Shown here: positions 4,807 to 5,023 of the stretch, piece after piece
How the letters are laid out: every line of letters begins with the position of its first letter
Position numbering within the stretch: the first letter of the stretch is position 1
NCBI GenBank assembly: GCA_013815575.1
Contig: JACDFX010000191.1
Location: forward strand, 1-5,023
Direction: 5' to 3'
Source of the DNA: Rubrobacter sp.
Lineage (GTDB): Bacteria > Actinomycetota > Rubrobacteria > Rubrobacterales > Rubrobacteraceae
DNA: 5,023 bases
Made by a program: the position numbers and the translations under genes
Notes under the pieces: model-generated
What the model saw: the letters and a program-made list of their open reading frames with translations, nothing else
The model's database searches: none
What the model was told of the DNA's origin: nothing

Positions 4807-5023
4807 GTTCAGCGCTCAGCTTACCGGAGGGGCCTCGGAGGTGGAGCTGGTGCTGATCTAGGTAGCGACAAAGGCTACTGCCTCGTGGGGCTAGGTATAT
4901 CCCTCCGCACGCATCTTTATTCGGTTGTACCAAATGTTGTGGTCATCCTATCGCCACGCCCGAGCCGTGCTACGGCATCCTCGCGGTCGGAGACGTTTCT
5001 CATTCATCGTCATGGATACGGAC
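4807..5023. other. Lower-GC stretch without a recognisable gene
   Basis: GC is about 57% by my count (with the last few bases of the MFS gene), against roughly 70% in the genes to the left. No frame on either strand gives a family I recognise. A shifted plus frame (about 4780-4860) reads FSTTNPPEVRFSAQLTGGASEVELVLI before a stop. It is protein-like but unidentified. Another plus frame is open from 4915 to the right edge (from MLWSSYRH at about 4934) and could be a gene start, unsupported by homology or an SD. Small inverted repeats are GTAGC/GCTAC (4862-4866 and 4874-4878) and GCCGT/ACGGC (4964-4968 and 4972-4976). CTAGGTA occurs twice (4858-4864, 4891-4897). This may be the edge of an inserted element or decayed DNA; no transposase is visible. 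Confidence 0.5.

Noticed and set aside
4964..4976. GCCGT-GCT-ACGGC hairpin as a transcription terminator
   Set aside because: Only a 5-bp stem and no T-run on either side.
4807..5023. tRNA or other structured RNA gene in the gene-free tail
   Set aside because: No cloverleaf, no TPsiC-like GGTTCGA box and no CCA end could be assembled from the sequence.

Overview
The window looks like chromosomal DNA from a high-GC (roughly 70%) actinobacterium. A deep-branching lineage such as Rubrobacter fits best. The evidence is the codon use, the compact gene spacing, a probable leaderless promoter, and a PTPS-like protein of a type I associate with actinobacteria. The genus is inferred, not proven.

The left half (1-2628) is a minus-strand operon, transcribed leftward and running off the left edge. 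In transcription order it holds: a RibD C-terminal-type reductase with no deaminase domain; an MDR-superfamily dehydrogenase of the BchC-like, zinc-ligand-poor type; a small 6-pyruvoyl/6-carboxytetrahydropterin synthase homologue; and the N-terminal third or more of a family 4 glycosyltransferase. The junctions are a 23-bp overlap, a 1-bp overlap (TGATG) and a 2-bp gap, so the four genes are almost certainly co-transcribed and translationally coupled. Together they could reduce, rearrange, oxidise and glycosylate a GTP-derived pterin or ribityl-pyrimidine-like compound. The product is unknown. The PTPS-like protein keeps its three zinc histidines and the pterin-anchoring Glu but lacks the catalytic Cys and His, so standard QueD/PTPS chemistry is unlikely.

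A short divergent control region (about 2593-2678) separates this operon from rightward genes. On the plus strand, folB (dihydroneopterin aldolase, with all expected catalytic residues) has a -10 box placed for a leaderless mRNA. On the minus strand, the reductase gene has a perfect 8-base Shine-Dalgarno sequence that points to an ATC codon rather than to the upstream GTG.

After a 107-bp gap without a clear signal come a PlsC-like acyltransferase (3167-4099) and an overlapping MFS exporter gene (4099-4806). The MFS gene stops inside its seventh membrane helix, so it encodes only half a transporter. GC content falls to about 57% right after this point (4807-5023), and no convincing gene is visible there. 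This suggests a truncation or insertion junction at about 4780-4806. No tRNA, rRNA, CRISPR array or recognisable transposase is seen.
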